Shown here: positions 59,374 through 64,000 of the stretch, one piece after another
Position numbering within the stretch: position 1 is the first letter of the stretch
Layout: every line of letters begins with the position of its first letter
Source of the DNA: CAYFVU01 sp964346645
GTDB lineage: Bacteria > Spirochaetota > Spirochaetia > DSM-16054 > Sediminispirochaetaceae
Direction of reading: 5' to 3'
Assembly (NCBI GenBank): GCA_964346645.1
Contig: CAYFVU010000001.1
Coordinates: 1 to 64,000, forward strand
Length of the DNA stretch: 64,000 bases
Position numbers and translations under genes: made by a program
Notes under the pieces: generated by a model
What the model was told of the DNA's origin: nothing
Databases searched by the model: none
The model's input: only the letters and a program-made list of their open reading frames with translations

Positions 59374-60345
59374 ATGCAGCATTGGTTCGAGTCCGTGCAA
59401 CGGATTACCGAACGATTTCTTACCGGCCGAAAACGGCGCCGTGCCGTAGCGAGGGCCAAACAGAAAGCGAAGAACCCCATTGTCGACTGGATCGAGGCCT
59501 TCTTGTGGGCCGCAGTCGTGGTCCTCATCATCAACCAGTACCTCATACAGGCCTACCGCATTCCCTCCGGCTCCATGAAAGAGACGCTGCAGCTGCAGGA
59601 CCGAATCTTCGTCAACAAACTGATATACGGGCCGGAGCTCATACCGGGGACGGCAAAGGTTTCCGGCTTTACCGAGCCGAAACGCGACGAAGTCATCATC
59701 TTCGAGAGTCCCACCTACATCTCTAAAGGACCCCTCTTCGACACGCTGCAAAGGCTCATCTACATGCTCACCTTCTCGCTCGTGGATATAGACAGCGATG
59801 CGCAGGGCAATCCCAAGCCCCACTTCCTGATAAAGCGTGCGGTCGGCATAGGCGGCGACCGGCTGCGCTTCGAACGCGGCGAGCTCTTCATGCGGCCGCC
59901 GGGTTTCGGCGAGTGGATCGACGAGGACAGTTTTCGTGAGACAGCCGGTCTCGACGACCTCACCAGACGACTCCTCGATCAAGATAGCTACGACCACATT
60001 CGGAGGTCAGCCTTTCTCGATGCATACGAATCTCTCGAGATAGAGGGCCGGAGATTCGCGCCGCAGGCCTCGGGCGAGAGTCCGAGGTACAGCGACATGT
60101 TTGCATGGATGAAGTACCGCAATGAGGCGTTTTACGGTATTTTGCCACACCGCCGACACTACGGGAGCAACTGGCGGCGGTTCGAAACGGGCTGGTACAT
60201 TCCGGATGGGTGGTACTTCCCGCTCGGCGACAATAGGGACAATTCTCGGGATGCGCGCTATTTCGGGCCGGTTTCACGGGAGAACGTGCTCGGTCGCGCG
60301 ATGATCAAGTACTGGCCGCCTTCACGCTTCGGGCCGATAAATTAG
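59374..60345 (+). CDS. lepB: Signal peptidase I
   Basis: Type I signal peptidase of 323 residues, cleaving Sec signal peptides at the outer face of the inner membrane. One membrane helix (IEAFLWAAVVVLIINQYLI, about 40-58) precedes catalytic S67 in IPSGSMKETL; the general-base lysine is K154 in LIKRAVGIGGD. Box E is canonical (PLGDNRDNSRDARYFGPV). It has a basic N terminus and a long insert (about 180-270) as in larger Gram-negative LepB proteins. It starts at ATG 59374 after GGAGGAAC. A divergent paralogue follows 29 bases downstream. Confidence 0.97.
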   Translation: MQHWFESVQRITERFLTGRKRRRAVARAKQKAKNPIVDWIEAFLWAAVVVLIINQYLIQAYRIPSGSMKETLQLQDRIFVNKLIYGPELIPGTAKVSGFTEPKRDEVIIFESPTYISKGPLFDTLQRLIYMLTFSLVDIDSDAQGNPKPHFLIKRAVGIGGDRLRFERGELFMRPPGFGEWIDEDSFRETAGLDDLTRRLLDQDSYDHIRRSAFLDAYESLEIEGRRFAPQASGESPRYSDMFAWMKYRNEAFYGILPHRRHYGSNWRRFETGWYIPDGWYFPLGDNRDNSRDARYFGPVSRENVLGRAMIKYWPPSRFGPIN

Positions 60346-60374
60346 TTTTAGAGAGATACTATTCAGAGAGAAGA

Positions 60375-61124
60375 ATGTTAGGCATGTCACGACGATCAAA
60401 AGCGCTTCGCTACTACAGGAGTTCGAAACCTTCGAATCCCCTCAAGTCATTTATCAGAGCCTTGATAAAACTCGTCGTTCTCTTGTTCATCCTCTATCAG
60501 GTAGTATCGCTCTTTCTCCTGAGGACCTACCGAATGGACACCTCATCAATGGAGCCCTCTCTACCGCGTGGAGATACGGTTGTCGCCACAGCTCTGCTCT
60601 TCGGACCGGAATTGCCGTATACCGCCTACGAGTTTCCCCGAATGCGCACACCGAAACGCGGAGACAAGGTGATCGTGAAGACCGAAGTCGAAGATGCCAC
60701 GTGGTATATAGCTGCATTCGATACCCTCATCCGTTTCTTCACGCTGCAGAGAAACTCTATTACCCGCGACAACGTCGCTATGACCATTCCAAAAGAGAGG
60801 GTGAAGAGGGTGGTAGGGGTTCCGGGAGATACCGTGAAACTCGAGGGCTTCCGAGTCAAGATTAAGACCAGAGGCAAATCGGTTTTTCTGGACGAACGCG
60901 AGGTCCTTCAGGACGAATACGAGCTTCGTGTGCCGAATGAGCATGCACAGATGAATGGGGTTTTTCCCCTTTCGGGACAGATGTCCGAGATCGCACTGGA
61001 TGAGGGAGAATACCTGCTCCTCGCCGATAACCGTGTGTTGGCGGCATCCTCTCACAATTGGCATCCCATTCCGATCTCCGACATAGAGGCTCTCGTGCTC
61101 TTTCGCTACACCGCCCCGTTTTAG
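60375..61124 (+). CDS. Divergent signal peptidase I paralogue
   Basis: A 249-residue S26-family protein next to lepB. A basic N terminus and one membrane helix (LVVLLFILYQVVSLFLL, about 33-49) precede S58 in MDTSSMEPSL; the lysine is K144 in RVKRVVGVPGD. The catalytic dyad is therefore kept. Box E is altered: ADNRVLAASSHNW replaces the usual GDNRxxSxDSR. It may cleave a subset of substrates or depend on the neighbouring LepB. It starts at ATG 60375 (or 60384). A HemW-like gene begins ten bases after its stop. Confidence 0.9.
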   Translation: MLGMSRRSKALRYYRSSKPSNPLKSFIRALIKLVVLLFILYQVVSLFLLRTYRMDTSSMEPSLPRGDTVVATALLFGPELPYTAYEFPRMRTPKRGDKVIVKTEVEDATWYIAAFDTLIRFFTLQRNSITRDNVAMTIPKERVKRVVGVPGDTVKLEGFRVKIKTRGKSVFLDEREVLQDEYELRVPNEHAQMNGVFPLSGQMSEIALDEGEYLLLADNRVLAASSHNWHPIPISDIEALVLFRYTAPF

Positions 61125-61134
61125 CTGTATAGAC

Positions 61135-62469
61135 ATGAAACAGGGTATGCACGATCTCGCACTGCAGAAACTCTCCGTCCCGCTCTCCCTCTACGTTCAT
61201 GTGCCCTTCTGTGGGAAGAAGTGCGACTACTGTGATTTCTACTCCGTCGAAGGCGCCTCCCCGCAGAATAAGCGAGAAACGGTTACCCGTATATTCGAGG
61301 ACATTGACGAATTTCTCGACATACTTCGACCTCCATCGATCGAAACACTCTATGTCGGCGGAGGAACGCCGAATTCGATGGATAGAAAGATCTTCTCCGA
61401 GCTGCTCGAAGGACTGCGCTCGAGAGTGGGAAAAAGCCGAGAGTGGACCGTCGAGTTGAATCCGGAATATCTCGACACTGCATCTCTCGGCTCGATGAGA
61501 ACCGTAGGAGTGGACCGGATCAGCCTAGGGGTGCAATCGTTTCACAACGGGAAACTCGAGCTCATCGGCAGGAATGCACGTGCGGAAGAGGCAGAGCGAG
61601 CCCTACGGCTCCTCCAGGAGCAATGGAGCGGGCGCTGGTCGCTGGACATGATCTCCCTGCTCCCGACAAACGGTGTGGGAACGCAACTATCATCGGCAGG
61701 ACGAGTCGAAGAGTGGAAACAGACGGCCTTCGAGGATCTGCAGAGGGCTCTAACCTATGAACCGCGCCACCTCAGCCTCTATGGCCTCACTGCCGAGCCC
61801 GGAACCCCCTTCTTCGAGAAGGTCAAGCGCGGAAATGCCGTATTGCCCGAGGAGGGAATCGCGGCGGAACTCCTCCGTGAACAGTGGCGCCTCCTCGAGG
61901 AGCACGGCTTCCTACACTACGAAGTCTCCAATTTTGCCCGCGATGAACAGAGGATGAGTCTCCACAATCTGCGCTACTGGAGGCTCGAACCATATCTCGG
62001 CGTCGGTCCCGCCGCAGTATCCACACTTCCCGGAAACGACGGACCCGTCCGATTGAGTTTCCCTTCCGATGTAGAGAGCTACTGCAGAGCTCGTGCTCAC
62101 GATAGAATACACGTGGAGGAGCTCAGCGCCTTCTCCTTTCTGCTCGAGCATCTGATGACCGGTCTCCGCACCAGAGAGGGAGTAGACCGGCGCAGGATCG
62201 CACAGAGATTCGGCAGACAGTTTGCCCACACACTTTTTCGTACCCTCGAACAGAAGATTCAGCAGTACGAGAATAGCGGTTTCATAGAGAGGGTCCACGG
62301 TGCTACAAGAAGAGCTACAAGAAAGGGCTTTCTCCGTCACAGTGCTTCGCGGACACACGGGTTCCGTGCAACCGACCCCGGTCTCATGATCCTCGACTCC
62401 CTACTCCTCGATCTCTCCGGAGAACTCGAGCGCATCTCGCCCGAGTCGGTCTCCTGGCCTAAAGGATGA
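61135..62469 (+). CDS. hemW: Radical SAM haem chaperone HemW-like protein
   Basis: A 444-residue HemW-like protein (long annotated as oxygen-independent coproporphyrinogen oxidase). The radical SAM cluster motif is C26-x3-C30-x2-C33 in VPFCGKKCDYCDF. LYVGGGTPN, ELNPEYL, ISLGVQSF and the HemW_C region (ELSAFSFLLEHLMTGLRTREGVD) follow. It lacks features of true HemN, so haem trafficking is more likely than decarboxylation. A basic insert (HGATRRATRKGFLRHSAS) breaks the usual C-terminal end segment. It starts at ATG 61135; ATG 61147 is possible. It ends before the yebC promoter. Confidence 0.92.
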   Translation: MKQGMHDLALQKLSVPLSLYVHVPFCGKKCDYCDFYSVEGASPQNKRETVTRIFEDIDEFLDILRPPSIETLYVGGGTPNSMDRKIFSELLEGLRSRVGKSREWTVELNPEYLDTASLGSMRTVGVDRISLGVQSFHNGKLELIGRNARAEEAERALRLLQEQWSGRWSLDMISLLPTNGVGTQLSSAGRVEEWKQTAFEDLQRALTYEPRHLSLYGLTAEPGTPFFEKVKRGNAVLPEEGIAAELLREQWRLLEEHGFLHYEVSNFARDEQRMSLHNLRYWRLEPYLGVGPAAVSTLPGNDGPVRLSFPSDVESYCRARAHDRIHVEELSAFSFLLEHLMTGLRTREGVDRRRIAQRFGRQFAHTLFRTLEQKIQQYENSGFIERVHGATRRATRKGFLRHSASRTHGFRATDPGLMILDSLLLDLSGELERISPESVSWPKG

Positions 62470-62482
62470 AATATCCTCAATA

Positions 62483-62511
62483 TTGACACTGATACCTCTT
62501 CGTGGTAGCGT
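62483..62511 (+). promoter_or_regulatory. Candidate promoter of yebC-ruvC-ruvA
   Basis: A perfect TTGACA (62483-62488), 17-base spacer and TAGCGT (62506-62511), about 30 bases upstream of the yebC start. Confidence 0.5.
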
Positions 62512-62541
62512 ATGTATCTATCCCTCACACAAGGAGAACGC

Positions 62542-63291
62542 ATGTCCGGACACAATAAATGGTCCACTATAAAGCATAAAAAGGGTGCCCAAGATGCAAA
62601 GCGGGGCAAACTATTCTCCAAACTCATAAAGGAGATAACCGTAGCCGCCAGAGACGGTGGGGGCGACGAGGAGACCAATCCCCGGCTTCGGACCGCCGTA
62701 AATAAGGCGAAGACCGAGAACATGCCCAAGGAGAATATCGAACGGGCTATCAAAAAGGGTACGGGCGAGCTCGAAGGTGTAGACTACATCGAGCTGAGTT
62801 ACGAAGGTTACGGCCCCGGCGGGGTTGCCATTCTTATCGATTGTCTTACCGACAACAAGAACCGCACCGCCGCAGATGTGAGGAGCCTCTTCACAAAGCA
62901 CGGGGGCAATCTCGGCGAAACGGGCTGCGTCTCGTACCTCTTTCAGCGGAAGGGAATAATCGCGTACGACGCCACCTCCTACTCGGAGGACGACATAATA
63001 GAACCGGCAATCGAAGCGGGTGCGGAGGATGTCTCCACCGAGGGCGAGGAGATAGAGGTGGTGACGAGCCCGGACGACTTCCTGCAGGTCGTAGAGGCCC
63101 TCGAAGCTGCAGGCTTTTCCCACAATCGTGCGGAGATAAGCCGCGTACCGGATGCAACAGTCTCGCTGGATGCCGAAACCACGCAGAAGGCACTCAAGCT
63201 CATCGGAAAACTGGATGATCTAGAAGATATTCAGTCGGTTTCCACAAACCTCGACATACCGGACGATTTCGACCCAAGTACTTTGGAATGA
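62542..63291 (+). CDS. YebC/PmpR family translational or transcriptional regulator
   Basis: A 249-residue YebC-family protein. The start chosen is ATG 62542, which follows AAGGAG and gives the family's invariant N terminus (SGHNKWSTIKHKKGAQDAKRGK); an ATG at 62512 lies before the ribosome site. NPRLRTAVNKAKTENMPKENIERAIKKG and the acidic central region are typical. Members bind nucleic acid; recent work links YebC to translation of proline-rich stretches. ruvC begins in its last four bases (ATGA), the usual yebC-ruvC-ruvA order. Confidence 0.96.
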   Translation: MSGHNKWSTIKHKKGAQDAKRGKLFSKLIKEITVAARDGGGDEETNPRLRTAVNKAKTENMPKENIERAIKKGTGELEGVDYIELSYEGYGPGGVAILIDCLTDNKNRTAADVRSLFTKHGGNLGETGCVSYLFQRKGIIAYDATSYSEDDIIEPAIEAGAEDVSTEGEEIEVVTSPDDFLQVVEALEAAGFSHNRAEISRVPDATVSLDAETTQKALKLIGKLDDLEDIQSVSTNLDIPDDFDPSTLE

Positions 63292-63782
63292 CTCGCGTAC
63301 TCGGGATCGACCCCGGACTGGCCAACACCGGTTGGGGGATCCTCGATGCCGAAGGTTCGAGGATCCTCCACGTAGAACACGGAACAGTCACGTCCGCCGC
63401 AGACATGGAAGAGAAGTCCCGTCTATTGAATATCTTCAATGCTGTCCGAGATCTCATCGATACATACGAGCCGAGTCTCATCGGAGTAGAGTCGCTCTAC
63501 TTCTCTAAGAACCGGCGCAGTGCCATTCCCGTTGCCCAGGCGAGGGGAGTGGTGCTCGTAGCCGCCGCGCACTCCGGAGTCGAGACGGCGAGCCACACTC
63601 CTCAGGATATAAAGCAGGCGCTTACCGGCAACGGCAGAGCGGAAAAACACCAAGTGCAGGAGATGGTGCGCCTTCTACTCGGTTTGGACGAAATTCCACA
63701 TCCGGACCACGCGGCAGACGCACTCGCCGCTGCGATCTGCAGCTATCACCTGCAGCAATTCCGAAGCAGGGAGCTGCGGTGA
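63288..63782 (+). CDS. ruvC: Holliday junction resolvase RuvC
   Basis: RuvC endonuclease, resolving Holliday junctions with RuvAB. The 164-residue product has the catalytic acids in LGIDPGLANTG (D7), GVESLYF and HPDHAADALAAA, plus the DNA-contact phrase HTPQDIKQALTGNGRAEKHQV. It overlaps yebC by four bases; ruvA begins 42 bases after its stop. Confidence 0.98.
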   Translation: MTRVLGIDPGLANTGWGILDAEGSRILHVEHGTVTSAADMEEKSRLLNIFNAVRDLIDTYEPSLIGVESLYFSKNRRSAIPVAQARGVVLVAAAHSGVETASHTPQDIKQALTGNGRAEKHQVQEMVRLLLGLDEIPHPDHAADALAAAICSYHLQQFRSRELR

Positions 63783-63824
63783 GCAGAGAGAGCACAGAGT
63801 ACGGCTTTTCGCACGGGAGGGAAC

Positions 63825-64000
63825 ATGTACCACAGTCTTAGAGGACGAGTTACCGGAAGGCGGGGAACGACTATTCACCTCTCCACAGGTGGAATAGAGT
63901 GGGCAATCGAGGTCTCGAGGCAGTCCTTCGAGCACCTCCTCTCCCGAGAAGGGGAGGAGGTGCGCATCTTTACCCATCTTCACCACCGGGAAGATTCGAT
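63825..64000 (+). CDS. ruvA: Holliday junction branch migration protein RuvA, N-terminal part
   Basis: The first 58 codons of ruvA, cut by the window end. It begins at ATG 63825 after GGGAGGGA. The translated start (MYHSLRGRVTGRRG, then GIEWAIEVS) and the closing VRIFTHLHHREDS match the OB-fold domain of RuvA, whose typical phrase is VRLYTHLHVRED. Order ruvC-ruvA supports the call. It is too short to appear complete. Confidence 0.93.
   Translation, partial: MYHSLRGRVTGRRGTTIHLSTGGIEWAIEVSRQSFEHLLSREGEEVRIFTHLHHREDS

Overview
The window comes from a diderm spirochaete, most likely a free-living or environmental relative of Treponema/Spirochaeta (GC looks mid-fifties by eye; not computed). The strongest marker is a full-length cytoplasmic filament protein CfpA at 42.2-44.3 kb, a protein known from treponemes. 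Its neighbours (a PPDK-like protein, a VWA protein and a lipoprotein) resemble, from memory, the Treponema pallidum TP0746-TP0751 block. A uvrA-lptD pair, many TPR periplasmic proteins and frequent TTG/GTG starts with strong Shine-Dalgarno sites fit the same origin. No phage, IS element, CRISPR array or tRNA gene was seen. Coding density is very high and no stretch longer than about 250 bases lacks a gene.

Layout. 0-8 kb: end of ispG, a TPR protein, uvrA and a long LptD-like outer membrane protein. 8-14.4 kb: phoH, a PgpH-type 7TM-HD c-di-AMP phosphodiesterase, ybeY, a CorC/TlyC protein and a TPR lipid-envelope-type protein. 14.4-17.8 kb: glycolytic operon gap-pgk-tpiA-secG behind a good promoter and closed by a terminator. 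17.8-22.2 kb: flavodoxin-like protein, parvulin, nusB, TPR protein, map. 22.3-29.8 kb: HtrA protease, a phosphoribosyltransferase and a 1748-residue secreted repeat protein. 29.9-31.8 kb (minus): outer membrane barrel plus lipoprotein. 32-38.8 kb: folD, a stand-alone AICAR transformylase, an LCP-family protein, miaB and a SPOR protein.

38.8-48.0 kb is the CfpA neighbourhood: on the minus strand VWA protein, DHH phosphoesterase and lipoprotein; on the plus strand cfpA, a basic-linker protein and an 884-residue PPDK homologue whose ATP-grasp half has lost several canonical residues. 48.2-56.7 kb: a small orphan protein, a large TPR protein, then purA, the paired families that I recall as TIGR03546/TIGR03545, a DUF89 phosphatase and an NlpC/P60-MORN fusion. 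56.7-59.3 kb (minus): a PEGA-SUMF1 protein, smpB and ssrA (tmRNA) with its own promoter. 59.3-64 kb: two tandem signal peptidases I, a HemW-like radical SAM protein, yebC, ruvC and the start of ruvA.

Functionally the window mixes housekeeping (repair, translation quality control, glycolysis, purine synthesis) with envelope biogenesis. The most promising material for something undescribed is the CfpA block (filament protein with an AT-hook-like tail, a companion with a similar basic linker and an apparently ATP-grasp-degenerate PPDK) and the AsmA-like TIGR03545/TIGR03546 pair.
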